Below are positions 17,661-27,030 of a stretch of DNA of 64,000 bases, piece by piece. The first letter of the stretch is position 1; every line of letters starts with the position of its first letter. The stretch comes from CAWAND01 sp963797485 (lineage in GTDB: Bacteria > Chloroflexota > Anaerolineae > Anaerolineales > E44-bin32). Position numbers and translations under genes: made by a program. The notes under the pieces are model-generated. The model made no database searches and had not been told where the DNA came from. It was given only the letters and a program-made list of their open reading frames with translations. The stretch covers positions 1,302,001 to 1,366,000 of the forward strand of contig CAWCPF010000003.1 of assembly GCA_963797485.1 (NCBI GenBank). Reading direction: 5' to 3'.

Positions 17661-18443
17661 ATGGGATCGACGCTCGAAATCAGGGACCTGCATGTCAAGG
17701 TCGAGGACAAAGAAATCCTGAAGGGGGTCAACCTGACCATTAGCCAGGGCGAGGTACATGCCTTGATGGGGCCGAATGGGTCAGGCAAATCCACCTTGGC
17801 TTACTCCCTCATGGGCCACCCGGGCTATGAGGTCACATCCGGCCAGGTGATTTTCAAGGGGAAAGAACTGCTCGAGCTTGAGGCGGATGAGCGGTCCAAA
17901 CTGGGATTGTTCTTGGCCTTCCAGTATCCGGTCTCAATACCGGGCGTGTCGGTGGCCAATTTCCTGCGTTCTGCCATCAATGCCCGCCGCAAGATAGGTG
18001 ACCCGGACGACAAGGGCATCCCCATCGGGGAGTTCCGCACGCTGCTCAAGCAGAAGATGGACCTGCTGCAAATGGGGCACGAGTTCGCCGGCCGGTATTT
18101 GAATGAGGGCTTCTCAGGCGGGGAAAAGAAGCGGGCTGAAATCCTGCAGATGGCGACCCTCGAGCCCGAAATCGCCATCCTGGATGAGACCGATTCGGGC
18201 CTGGACATTGATGCGCTCAGGATCGTGTCGAGCGGGGTCAACGCGTTGTCGGGTCCAGAGTTGGGCGTGCTGGTGATCACCCATTATCAGCGCATCCTCA
18301 ACTACATCAAGCCCGACTTTGTCCACATCATGCTGCAGGGGAAAATCGCCGAATCCGGCGGCCCGGAGCTGGCTGAACATCTCGAAGAGCAGGGGTACGA
18401 CTGGATCCGTGAGAGGCAGGCTGAGGCGGTGGAGAATTCTTAA
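17661..18443 (+). CDS. sufC: FeS cluster assembly ATPase SufC
   Basis: ABC-type ATPase that drives conformational change of the SufBC2D scaffold; cytoplasmic. Walker A GPNGSGKST, signature NEGFSGGEKKRAEIL, Walker B IAILDETDSGLD, and the H-loop in LVITHYQRIL. The 260-aa length is standard. GGAGG precedes the ATG by 6 nt. Its stop overlaps the sufB ATG by one base (TAATG). Confidence 0.97.
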   Translation: MGSTLEIRDLHVKVEDKEILKGVNLTISQGEVHALMGPNGSGKSTLAYSLMGHPGYEVTSGQVIFKGKELLELEADERSKLGLFLAFQYPVSIPGVSVANFLRSAINARRKIGDPDDKGIPIGEFRTLLKQKMDLLQMGHEFAGRYLNEGFSGGEKKRAEILQMATLEPEIAILDETDSGLDIDALRIVSSGVNALSGPELGVLVITHYQRILNYIKPDFVHIMLQGKIAESGGPELAEHLEEQGYDWIRERQAEAVENS

Positions 18444-19855
18444 TGGCGACTGAACAGGACATCAATCAGCTTGAGGGCCTCGACCAGTACAAGTACGGCT
18501 TTGCCGATCCTGATGAGGTCGTCTTCAGGACTAAGAAGGGATTAGACCGCGAGGTCGTTGAGCAGATTTCGGGCATGAAGGATGAGCCCAAATGGATGCT
18601 CGAGTACCGCCTCAAGGCCCTCGAGCATTATCTCGCCCGGCCGATGCCCGCCTGGGGCGCCGACCTGAGCGAGTTCAACCTGGATAATATCTACAACTAT
18701 GTGCGGCCAGCGGAGGCCGAGGGCCGCTCATGGGATGACGTCCCCGCAACCATCAAGAAGACCTTCGACCGTCTCGGGATCCCGGAGGCCGAACAGAAAT
18801 TCCTGGCCGGCGTCGGCGCGCAGTACGAGTCCGAGATGGTCTACCATAAGATCCAGGCGCAGCTTGAAGCCAAAGGCGTGATCTTCGTCAGCATTGAAGA
18901 CGGCCTGCGCAAGCACCCGGATCTGTTCCGGGAGTATTTCGGCACCGTCATCCCGTACACCGACAACAAGTTCGCCGCTCTGAACAGCGCCGTGTGGTCG
19001 GGCGGTTCCTTCATCTATGTCCCACCCGGCGTCAAGATCGACCTGCCGCTTCAGGCCTACTTCCGGCTCAACTCGGCCAACGTGGGCCAATACGAGCGCA
19101 CCCTGATCATCGTCGACGAGGGTGCCCAGGTGCACTACGTCGAAGGCTGCACGGCGCCGATCTACTCCACCAACTCTTTCCACAGCGGCGTGATCGAGAT
19201 CGTGGTCAAGGCTGGCGGGCATTCGAGATACACGACCATTCAGAATTGGTCGCGCAACGTGTATAACCTCGTCACTCAGCGGGCGATGGTCAATGCAGAC
19301 GCCAGCCACGAGTGGGTGGACGCCAACCTGGGTTCCAAGGTCACCATGAAATATCCGTCGTGCTACTTGATCGGCAAGGGGGCGCGGGGCGAAATCCTGT
19401 CCCTCGCCTTTGCAGCCGGTCATCAACATCAGGACACCGGCGGCAAGGCTATTCACGCCGCACCGTACACGACCAGCAAGATCACCTCCAAGTCGATCAG
19501 CAAGGCGGGGGGCCGAGCTTCCTACCGGGGTCTGTTGAAGGTCCACGAAGGCGCGGTGGGCTCCAAGTCGCATGTGGTGTGTGACGCCTTGCTGCTGGAC
19601 GAGACGTCCCGATCCGACACGTACCCGTACATCGAGATCGACGAAAACGACGTCAGTGTCGGGCACGAAGCCTCGGTGAGCAAGATCGGCGAGGAGCAGC
19701 TCTTCTATTTGATGAGCCGCGGCATGACGCAGGATGAGGCCGCCAGCATGGTGGTGTCGGGGTTCGTGGAGCCTCTGGTCAAAGAACTGCCTATGGAGTA
19801 CGCCGTGGAAATGAACCGGCTGATCCAGCTCCAGATGGAAGGTTCGATCGGCTAG
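18443..19855 (+). CDS. sufB: FeS cluster assembly scaffold SufB
   Basis: 470 residues, the standard SufB length. Conserved blocks: KYGFADPDEVVFRTKKGL at the N terminus, the SGGSFIYVPPGVKIDLPLQ region, HYVEGCTAP with the Cys implicated in sulfur handling, the beta-helix core ending in RGEILSLAFAAGHQHQDTG, and EASVSKIGEEQLFYLMSRG near the C terminus. Builds [4Fe-4S] clusters with SufC and SufD. Downstream, a 143-nt spacer with a folded element separates it from sufD. Confidence 0.97.
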   Translation: MATEQDINQLEGLDQYKYGFADPDEVVFRTKKGLDREVVEQISGMKDEPKWMLEYRLKALEHYLARPMPAWGADLSEFNLDNIYNYVRPAEAEGRSWDDVPATIKKTFDRLGIPEAEQKFLAGVGAQYESEMVYHKIQAQLEAKGVIFVSIEDGLRKHPDLFREYFGTVIPYTDNKFAALNSAVWSGGSFIYVPPGVKIDLPLQAYFRLNSANVGQYERTLIIVDEGAQVHYVEGCTAPIYSTNSFHSGVIEIVVKAGGHSRYTTIQNWSRNVYNLVTQRAMVNADASHEWVDANLGSKVTMKYPSCYLIGKGARGEILSLAFAAGHQHQDTGGKAIHAAPYTTSKITSKSISKAGGRASYRGLLKVHEGAVGSKSHVVCDALLLDETSRSDTYPYIEIDENDVSVGHEASVSKIGEEQLFYLMSRGMTQDEAASMVVSGFVEPLVKELPMEYAVEMNRLIQLQMEGSIG

Positions 19856-19919
19856 CGGCGCCGGGTCCCAGCCGGCCCGGACACGCAACCCCGGCGGGAT
19901 TCCAGAACGGCAGCTTGAT

Positions 19920-19976
19920 AACCCATCCCATCGAAGCCGGGCCGGCCCCCTTGGCCGGCTCTTGCACGGATGGGTT
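19920..19976 (+). other. Structured RNA element between sufB and sufD
   Basis: Outer 9-bp stem AACCCATCC (19920-19928) / GGATGGGTT (19968-19976) encloses an inner 7-bp stem GCCGGCC (19941-19947) / GGCCGGC (19953-19959) with a CCCTT loop. No T-run follows, so it is not a terminator. It lies 22 nt before the sufD start inside one operon, and may be an mRNA processing or stability element or may adjust the SufB:SufD ratio. Confidence 0.5.
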
Positions 19977-19998
19977 TGGAGACGAGGTTCGCAGCTTC

Positions 19999-21357
19999 AT
20001 GAGTTCAAGAACAGTGGTTCGAAAACGGGTCTCGGTCGAGCGGCCGGCCGAAGCTCAGAGCTTCAAGCTGAGCCTGGCAGACGTCGAGCGCGCCTCCGAG
20101 GCGCTCATGGCTCCGAAGTGGCTGGCCGAACGGCGACGCACGGCGTGGGCACGCTACCAGGCCCTCCCCATGCCGGGACTGCAGGACGAGGCGTGGCGGC
20201 GTACTGACATCCGCACGTTGCCCGCCACACTGGTCACACCCCGGCCAAGTGACGATCTGCCCATCGACCCCGACCTGTTGCGTCCCCTGGCTGGAGACGC
20301 AAATGCCGCCCAGTGGGTGTTGAGCCCGGGCCATGCGCCGCGCCTCTCGGGCGGCAAGTCCCTGGCAGACCTGGGGGTCGTGTTTTGCGATTGGAAGACG
20401 GCCGTTGGCGAACACGCTGACTTGCTCGAAGCCCATCTGGGGAAGATCGTCCCCGACGACGAGGGCAAATTCTCCGCTCTGGCCGCCGCCATGGCCGAAG
20501 ACGGCGTCTTCATTTTCGTGCCGCGCGGCGTGAGCGTGCCTGATCCTTTGCATTGTGTGCTCTGGGCCCCGGGCGGTGAACATCTTTTCTTCAGCCGCAT
20601 CCTGGTGGTGCTGGAGGAGGGCGCCGCGCTCACCTTTGTGCATGAGACCGCCTCTCCCACCGAAGCCGAGGGTCATGCCGTGCACAGCGGCATCGTGGAG
20701 CTCAGCCTCGGCGACGCCTCCCGGCTGACCTTTGTCGAGCTCCAAAACTGGGGTGAGCACGTTTGGAACTTCACCCACGAGCGCGGGCGCGCCGGCCGAG
20801 ACGCGCAGCTTGACTGGATCTTCGGCGCGGTCGGCAGTCATTTGACCAAGAACTTCACCGAGCTGGAACTGGTCGGCGAGGGGGCTACCGGACGGATGTC
20901 TGGTTTCTATTTCGCCGACGGAATTCAGCATCTGGATCATGATACGCAGCAAAATCATCTGGCTCCAAACACGACCAGCGATTTGCTTTTCAAGGGCGCG
21001 CTGGTAGATCGCAGCCGCTCGGTCTGGCAGGGGATGATCTACGTGGCTCCGGGGGCGCAGAAGACCGACGGCTACCAGGCCAACCGGAATCTGATCCTGA
21101 GCAAACACGCCCGGGCGGATTCCATCCCCGGGCTGGAGATCCTGGCCGATGACGTCCGCTGCACGCATGGGGCCACGGTTGGGCAGCTCGAGCAGGAGCC
21201 GGTGTTCTATCTCATGTCCCGGGGCCTGCCGCGCCACGACGCCGAGCGGCTGGTGGTGGACGGTTTCTTTGCCCCCATCATGGAACGGATTCCATTCGAG
21301 GACGTACGGGCGCGGTTCGCCCAGATGATCGATGATAAGATGAGGCTTAAGGCTTGA
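19999..21357 (+). CDS. sufD: FeS cluster assembly scaffold SufD
   Basis: 452 residues; pairs with SufB in the SufBC2D complex. Recognised by the N-terminal helical segment (ALPMPGLQDEAWRRTDIRTL), the right-handed beta-helix middle and the C-terminal LILSKHARADSIPGLEIL and CTHGATVGQLEQEPVFYLMSRGL blocks with the conserved His in THGAT. ATG 19999 is chosen over the in-frame codon at 19915, which lies inside the hairpin element and would add a non-conserved extension. Confidence 0.95.
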   Translation: MSSRTVVRKRVSVERPAEAQSFKLSLADVERASEALMAPKWLAERRRTAWARYQALPMPGLQDEAWRRTDIRTLPATLVTPRPSDDLPIDPDLLRPLAGDANAAQWVLSPGHAPRLSGGKSLADLGVVFCDWKTAVGEHADLLEAHLGKIVPDDEGKFSALAAAMAEDGVFIFVPRGVSVPDPLHCVLWAPGGEHLFFSRILVVLEEGAALTFVHETASPTEAEGHAVHSGIVELSLGDASRLTFVELQNWGEHVWNFTHERGRAGRDAQLDWIFGAVGSHLTKNFTELELVGEGATGRMSGFYFADGIQHLDHDTQQNHLAPNTTSDLLFKGALVDRSRSVWQGMIYVAPGAQKTDGYQANRNLILSKHARADSIPGLEILADDVRCTHGATVGQLEQEPVFYLMSRGLPRHDAERLVVDGFFAPIMERIPFEDVRARFAQMIDDKMRLKA

Positions 21358-21360
21358 AGC

Positions 21361-21378
21361 CGGCTCTCTAAAGAGCCG
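21361..21378 (+). other. Hairpin after sufD
   Basis: Stem CGGCTCT / AGAGCCG with loop CTAA, directly after the sufD stop and without a T-run. Possible mRNA stabiliser or processing site within the suf operon. Confidence 0.4.
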
Positions 21379-21482
21379 CGGTTCAGCCGGCGGGCCTGCA
21401 AAGACGCCGTCCCGGCCCCGGTCCAAATCTACTCAGACTGAACGAGGCCAAGGCGGTGAGGCAGGAGGCTCGGAGAAACCCG

Positions 21483-21767
21483 ATGGCGAAGGTGACCATG
21501 ATCAAGGAACAAGGCATCGAGGCAAAGCTGCACCAGGTGGGGGATCTGGTCGAGGTGAAAGCCGACCACAACGATGAAGCCGGGAACCGAGTCAATGATT
21601 GGATGAACGGCACCGTCGTTCAGGCCGACCGGAAAATGGTGGCGGTCCAGTTCACCCAGGACGTCTACCTGACCGACGGCTGGATGGTGCCCGACCGGGT
21701 GCTTTGGCTGCAGCAGTCGAGCCCGAACATACGTGAGACCAAGAAGCGGCGCTCTAGGAAGCGCTGA
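21483..21767 (+). CDS. Small basic conserved protein in the suf operon
   Basis: 94 residues from ATG 21483 (MAKVTMIKEQGIEAKLHQVGD). Mostly beta strand, with a basic tail (RETKKRRSRKR) that suggests nucleic-acid or ribosome contact. No cysteines apart from none in the core, so it is not a cluster carrier. Not recognised; its place between sufD and sufS (12 nt before sufS) suggests cotranscription, but there is no evidence for a role in FeS assembly. Confidence 0.6.
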   Translation: MAKVTMIKEQGIEAKLHQVGDLVEVKADHNDEAGNRVNDWMNGTVVQADRKMVAVQFTQDVYLTDGWMVPDRVLWLQQSSPNIRETKKRRSRKR

Positions 21768-21779
21768 GGGATGTGACCG

Positions 21780-23042
21780 ATGACCGAGGCCGTTCGTCCG
21801 GCCGAGGGCCTGGACGTCGAGGCGATCCGGGCGCAGTTTCCGATCTTGCAGCGCCAGGTCCGACCGGGTGTTCGCCTGGTGTACCTCGATTCGGCCGCCA
21901 CCTCTCAAAAACCGCAGCGCGTCATCGACCGGTTGTCGAACTTTCTCGAATCCCATAACGCCAACATTCATCGGGGCATTCACGTGCTGGCAGAGGAAGC
22001 CACCCAGGCTTACAAGTCTTCCCGCGCCAAGGTGGCTAGTTTCATCCACGCCGCCTCGCCTTCCGAGATCATCTTCACGCGCAATGCCACCGAGGCCGTC
22101 AATCTGGTGGCCGCCACCTGGGGCCGCTCGAATCTCCACGCCGGCGACCATCTGCTACTGACCGAGATGGAGCACCACTCCAACCTGGTGCCCTGGTACA
22201 TCCTGGCCGAGGCGGCCGGCATCGTGCTCGACTTCGCGCCGGTCACCGATGATGGGCACATCGACGTGCAGGCCTACGCGCGTCTTCTCGAACACGGTCC
22301 CAAGCTGACAGCCTTCACTCACATGTCTAACGTGCTGGGGACCATCAACCCGGTGGACATAATGATCGAGCAGGCGCATCAGGCCGGCGCCGTGGTGCTG
22401 ATCGATGCGGCCCAGTCGGTCCCGCATCTTCCGGTCGACGTGCAGGCTCTCAAGCCGGACTTCCTGGTCTTCTCGGGGCACAAGATGTGCGGCCCGACCG
22501 GCATAGGGGTTCTTTATGGCCGGCGCGAGCTCTTGAACGAAATGCCCCCATACATGGGGGGCGGCGAGATGATCAAGCGCGTGGGGCGCGGCACATTTGT
22601 TCCCAACGAGGTCCCGCACAAATTCGAAGCCGGGACGCCGGCCATTGCCGAGGCGGTGGCGCTGGGAGAAGCAGTCGATTTCCTGACTGAACTCGGCATG
22701 GCGTCGGTTCACGCCCATGAGAAAATGCTCATCGACTATGCGCTCGAGCGTCTGGCCGAGGTCCCCGGGGTCACAGTGCTGGGACCTGAGGCGGCGGATA
22801 AGGGCGGCGTGGCTGCCTTCACCTTCTCAGGCATCCATCCGCACGACGTGGCCCAGGTCCTCGACGCCGATGGGATCGCCGTTCGCGCCGGACATCACTG
22901 CGCCATGCCGCTCCACGATCGCTTTGGCCTGCCGGCGACGACGCGGGCGTCGTTCTACTTATACAGCACGAAGGGTGAGGTTGACGCCCTTATCGAAGGA
23001 CTGTACAAGGTTCGGCAGCTCTTTGGCTCGGAGCCGTATTGA
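21780..23042 (+). CDS. sufS: Cysteine desulfurase SufS
   Basis: PLP-dependent class V aminotransferase-fold enzyme (group II desulfurase), 420 residues, which takes sulfur from cysteine for cluster assembly. PLP lysine in SGHKMCGPTGIGVLYG (around residue 235), PLP-binding His in THMSNVLGT, DAAQSVPHLPVD, and the active-site Cys in RAGHHCAMPLHDRFG (around residue 373), which receives the persulfide. The stop TGA overlaps the sufU ATG (TGATG). Confidence 0.96.
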   Translation: MTEAVRPAEGLDVEAIRAQFPILQRQVRPGVRLVYLDSAATSQKPQRVIDRLSNFLESHNANIHRGIHVLAEEATQAYKSSRAKVASFIHAASPSEIIFTRNATEAVNLVAATWGRSNLHAGDHLLLTEMEHHSNLVPWYILAEAAGIVLDFAPVTDDGHIDVQAYARLLEHGPKLTAFTHMSNVLGTINPVDIMIEQAHQAGAVVLIDAAQSVPHLPVDVQALKPDFLVFSGHKMCGPTGIGVLYGRRELLNEMPPYMGGGEMIKRVGRGTFVPNEVPHKFEAGTPAIAEAVALGEAVDFLTELGMASVHAHEKMLIDYALERLAEVPGVTVLGPEAADKGGVAAFTFSGIHPHDVAQVLDADGIAVRAGHHCAMPLHDRFGLPATTRASFYLYSTKGEVDALIEGLYKVRQLFGSEPY

Positions 23043-23434
23043 TGGACGATCTATATCGGGACATGATCATCGATCGCTTCAAGAACCCACGCAAGCGCGG
23101 CTCACTCGAGCCTCACGACTACAGCTATCAGGATGACAACCCGCTGTGCGGTGACCGGATTCGGATCGACCTGCGCCTGGGCGAGGACGGAAGAATCTCC
23201 GAGGCCGCTTTCAGCGGCGAGGGCTGCGCCATTTCCATGGCGTCGGCGGATTTCCTGACGGAAGCAGTGGTCGGCAAGTCACTGGAAGAAATCAAGGCGC
23301 TGGGCAAACAGGATGTCCTGGACCTGCTCGGAATCGAACTCGGCCCGGTGCGGCTCAAATGCGCGCTGCTTTCCCTCAAGGTAATCAAGGCCGGCGTGTA
23401 CGGCGTCGATGCTCTCGAAGAGGAACTCGCCTGA
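23042..23434 (+). CDS. sufU: SufU-type sulfurtransfer/scaffold protein
   Basis: 130 residues with the zinc/sulfur ligands Cys36 (NPLCGD), Asp38, Cys62 (GEGCAIS) and Cys107 (RLKCALLSLK). The RLKCALL context is SufU-like, not IscU-like (which has HC). Gram-positive SufU proteins normally carry an insertion of roughly 18-20 residues between the second and third Cys; here the gap is 45 residues, close to the spacing in IscU. It accepts sulfur from SufS. One-base overlap with sufS. Confidence 0.92.
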   Translation: MDDLYRDMIIDRFKNPRKRGSLEPHDYSYQDDNPLCGDRIRIDLRLGEDGRISEAAFSGEGCAISMASADFLTEAVVGKSLEEIKALGKQDVLDLLGIELGPVRLKCALLSLKVIKAGVYGVDALEEELA

Positions 23435-23462
23435 TTGGCCCTGCATCCCACCTTCAACCCAA

Positions 23463-23481
23463 TCCCGGGCTGAGCCCGGGA
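23463..23481 (+). other. Hairpin between sufU and the Rieske gene
   Basis: Perfect 8-bp stem TCCCGGGC / GCCCGGGA with a TGA loop, no T-run. It lies 18 nt before the Rieske start and may attenuate or process the distal suf message. Confidence 0.5.
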
Positions 23482-23499
23482 GAGCATCAGGAAACCCGC

Positions 23500-23850
23500 A
23501 TGTACAACTACAAGATGATTGAAGCCGACCGAATGGAGTACGTGGCGGTAGCCAGCGTGGATGAGCTGCCGCCGGGCGAGCGTATTCTTATTGACATTGA
23601 CGGAGAACCTATCGCCGTCTTCAATGTCGGGGGCCAGTATTTCGCCATCATGGATGTGTGCTCGCACGATGATGGACCGGTCGCCGAGGGGACACTCAAC
23701 GAATTCGAGATCGAGTGCCCGCGCCACGGGGCGCACTTCGACCTGCGGACGGGCAAGGCTCTCAGCCTGCCGGCCGTGGCCGACATCCCCGCGTATCCGG
23801 TTCGCGTCGTGGGTTCGGAAGTCCAGATCGGATTACCCCTCCAGGATTGA
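23500..23850 (+). CDS. Rieske [2Fe-2S] ferredoxin-like protein
   Basis: 116 residues with both Rieske half-motifs: Cys54-x-His56 (DVCSHDDGP) and Cys73-x2-His76 (ECPRHGAHFDLRTG). No membrane anchor, so it is a soluble ferredoxin of the NirD/biphenyl-dioxygenase ferredoxin type, not a cytochrome bc1 subunit. As the last suf gene it may supply electrons to cluster assembly. ATG 23500 follows the hairpin at 23463-23481; a long upstream in-frame extension overlapping sufU is not conserved in character. Confidence 0.92.
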   Translation: MYNYKMIEADRMEYVAVASVDELPPGERILIDIDGEPIAVFNVGGQYFAIMDVCSHDDGPVAEGTLNEFEIECPRHGAHFDLRTGKALSLPAVADIPAYPVRVVGSEVQIGLPLQD

Positions 23851-23948
23851 CGTGGCATCGGCCTCAGCTGGCGAGGCCCGGCATCCCCCTGGCGCCCAAT
23901 TTCGGGGCATGCTTCGCGCCGGTTTCGCAACTCGGCGCCTGAGTCGGC

Positions 23949-23957
23949 TGTTATAGT
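23949..23957 (+). promoter_or_regulatory. Extended -10 promoter upstream of ppdK
   Basis: TGTTATAGT (TGn + TATAGT) 91 nt before the ppdK ATG in the 197-nt gap after the Rieske gene. No convincing -35. Confidence 0.4.
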
Positions 23958-24047
23958 TATGGGGATTTGCTCTGCCAAGAACCCTCAAGAGCGGGATCGG
24001 TCCACCCAACCTTCATCGCTCTTATTCGATCTCACGGAGGCAGCTTG

Positions 24048-26782
24048 ATGGCAAAGAAGTGGGTCTACCTGTTTGATGAAGTCGATGCGGTGCAGAAGGA
24101 ACTCGGGAGCTGGGATGGTGTGCGGTCGCTCCTGGGCGGAAAGGGCGCCAATCTGGCGGAGATGACCCGCATCGGACTGCCGGTTCCGCCGGGATTCACG
24201 ATGACCACAGAGGCGTGCAACGCCTATCTGGCCCACGGCGAAGAATTCCCCCAGGGGATGTGGGACCAGGCCATGCAGGCCCTGCGCACTGTTGAAAAGC
24301 GTTCCGGCAAGAAGTTCGGTGATCCAGCCAATCCGCTGCTGGTCTCGTGTCGGTCCGGGGCCAAATTCTCCATGCCGGGCATGATGGATACCGTGCTCAA
24401 CATCGGTCTCAACGATTCGACCTCCGAAGGCATGATTCGTTTGACCGAAGATCCGCGTTTTGTATACGACGCCTATCGGCGTCTGGTGCAGATGTTCGGG
24501 TCGGTCGTCTTGGATCTGCCCGATGAAGCCTTCGAAGGCCCCATGGACGAATACAAGTCCGAGCATGGGTACAAGGTCGACACCGAACTCAAAGCCGAAG
24601 ACTGGCAGTCCCTGACCGAGAAATTCCAGGCCGTCATCAAAGCCGAGCTTGGGTTCGAGTTTCCGCAGGATCCCGTTGATCAAATGCGCCGGGCGACCGA
24701 AGCGGTCTTCAAGTCGTGGAATGGCAAGCGCGCCGTCGATTACCGGCGTGCGGCCGATATCCCCGATGATTTGGGGACGGCGGTCAACATTGTGACCATG
24801 GTCTTCGGCAACATGGGCGACAACTCGGCCACGGGTGTGGCCTTCACCCGCGATCCGGCCACCGGCGAGTCGGTGCTCTACGGCGACTACCTGACCAATG
24901 CACAGGGTGAGGATGTTGTCGCCGGCATCCGCAATACCAAGAAGATCACCGAACTCGAAACCGAGATGCCCGGGGTCTTCAAGCAATTCGAGGATATCGT
25001 CGAGAAGCTCGAGGATCACTACCGAGAAATGCAGGATGTCGAATTCACCATCGAGCACGGCAAACTTTGGATGCTGCAAACACGCAATGGCAAGCGAACG
25101 GCCAAGGCGTCGGTCAAGATCGCCGTCGACATGGTTGCCGAGGGGACGATCGACAAGTTCGAGGCCGTTCGACCGCGTGTCGCCCAAGGACGTCGACGTG
25201 CTGCTGCACCCACAGTTCAATCCCCAGGCGCTGGCGGAGGCCCGGGGACGGGGGATCCTCGGCAAGGGTGTAAATGCTTCCCCCGGGGCTGCCGTAGGAA
25301 GGATCTATTTCGATGCCGACACGGCCGAGGCCAAGGCCAAGCAGGACAAGCAACCCGTGATCATGGTGCGTCCTTTCACCAAACCGGATGACGTGCACGG
25401 CATGCTGGCTTCCCAGGGTATCTTGACCACGGAGGGCGGCGCCACAAGCCACGCCGCCGTGGTCGCCCGCCAATTTGGAATCCCGTGTGTGGTGGGCGCT
25501 TCGGACATCAAGCTAGATATGACCAAACGAACTCTTTCCGCCAACGGCCAAATTGTGCAGGAAGGCGAATGGATTTCCGTGGATGGCACCTCGGGGGAGG
25601 TTTATCCCGGGCAAATCGCCACATCCTTGCCCGAGTTCGAGGAGCAAGCCGAGCTGCTTGAACTCCTGGGTTGGGCCGATCAGGCCTGCGCCCAGGAGAA
25701 TGTACGGTCCGGACCCAAGGGTTTTCCAACCCGGGGGCTGCAGGTATGGGCCAATGCCGACTATCCGGCAGATGCGCGGCGAGCGCGCCAGTACGGCGCC
25801 CGCGGCATCGGTCTGTGCCGCACCGAGCATATGTTCTTTCAACAGGAACAACTCCCCATTGTCCAGCGCATGATCCTGGCCGCGAACTCAAGCACACGCG
25901 TCGAGGCCCTGAACGAGCTCCTGCCGTATCAGCGGGAAGACTTCGAAGGGCTCTTCGAGGCCATGGATGGATTGCCGGTCATCGTGCGACTGATTGACCC
26001 GCCGCTGCACGAGTTTCTGCCCGGTTTGGAGGAACTGATCGAAGAAGTGGCGACCATGCGGGCCAAGGGCGAAACGCAGGGCCTCAAAGAGAAAGAAGAC
26101 CTGTTGAGCAGTGTGCGAGGGCTGCACGAGTCCAATCCCATGATGGGCTTGCGCGGCATCCGGCTGAGCATCGTGATGCCGGAGATCGTCGAGATGCAGG
26201 TCCGGGCTATTTTTGAGGCGGCCGCCAACGTCACCAAGCGGGGCAAGGATGTCCGACCCGAAGTCATGATTCCCCTCACCGGCCATGTCAACGAGCTGAA
26301 GCATGTCCAGCCGCGGCTCACGGAGATCGCCCGCGAAGTCATGGCCGAGAAGGGGATCGAGTTTCCTTACAAATTCGGGACGATGATCGAGATCCCCACG
26401 CGCGGCGCTCACGGCCGGTGAAGTGGCGGGCGTGGCAGAGTTCTTCTCCTTCGGGACCAATGATTTGACGCAGATGACTTTTGGCTACAGCCGGGACGAT
26501 GCCGAGCGGAACTTCCTTTTGACCTACGTGGAGGAAGGCATCCTGCCCGTCAATCCGTTCCAATCGATCGATCCCGAGGGCGTGGGCCGGCTGATGGAAA
26601 TGAGCACGCTGGAGGGGCGCGCCACCAGACCCGAGCTCGAGGTCGGGATCTGCGGCGAACACGGCGGGGATCCGTCTTCAATCGCGTTGTGCCACGCCTA
26701 CGGCCTTGACTATGTGAGTTGTTCTCCGTTCCGAGTGCCGGTGGCGCGGCTGGCGGCGGCGCACGCGGCCTTGAAGAAATAG
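24048..26782 (+). CDS. ppdK: Pyruvate, phosphate dikinase (two frame shifts)
   Basis: Interconverts pyruvate + ATP + Pi and PEP + AMP + PPi. ATP-grasp part: LLGGKGANLAEMTRIGLPVPPGF, VSCRSGAKFSMPGMMDTVL, MVFGNMGDNSATGVAFTRDP. Phosphohistidine domain: TTEGGATSHAAVVARQFG. TIM-barrel part: ARGIGLCRTEHMFF, FGTNDLTQMTFGYSRDDAE, and GICGEHGGDPSS with the catalytic Cys. ATG 24048 has GGAGG 7 nt upstream. The first shift is near 25175 (an extra T in GTTCGACC) and the second near 26400 (an extra A in CCCCACGCG); removing each base restores the family sequence (AVDRVSPKDVD, MIEIPRAALTAGE). The repaired length, about 910 aa, is normal. A terminator follows at 26810. Confidence 0.93.
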
Positions 26783-26809
26783 CCGGCTACCACAGCGGGA
26801 ATAAGATGA

Positions 26810-26841
26810 GGGGTCGTCCTATAACGGGGCGGCCCCTTTTT
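26810..26841 (+). terminator. Intrinsic terminator of ppdK
   Basis: 10-bp stem GGGGTCGTCC / GGGCGGCCCC with two G-U pairs, 7-nt loop, then TTTTT (26837-26841), 28 nt after the ppdK stop. Confidence 0.85.
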
Positions 26842-26966
26842 CATTCATCTCTACCCATCCACACACGTTGAGTATGCGAAGATTCGGGTCGTCTTGTCCG
26901 CTGGAGCCGTGGGGTCGGTGCGCCATCTACTTCGTGCCCCAGCCCGGAGGTCAGGCTTCAGCCAAG

Positions 26967-27002
26967 CGAAAGGGCTGTCTCGTATTCATGTGAGACAGCC
27001 CT
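26967..27002 (-). terminator. Intrinsic terminator of the methyltransferase/ATP-grasp gene
   Basis: Perfect 11-bp stem AGGGCTGTCTC / GAGACAGCCCT (26971-27002); on the minus strand the next bases are TTTCGCTT. It faces the ppdK terminator across about 125 bp without other features. Confidence 0.75.
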
Positions 27003-27030
27003 GGGCGCTTTCTTTCAGACCGCCAGACGC

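Noticed and set aside
23949..23957. Complete -35/-10 promoter for ppdK
   Set aside because: Only the extended -10 is convincing; no -35-like hexamer at 16-18 nt.
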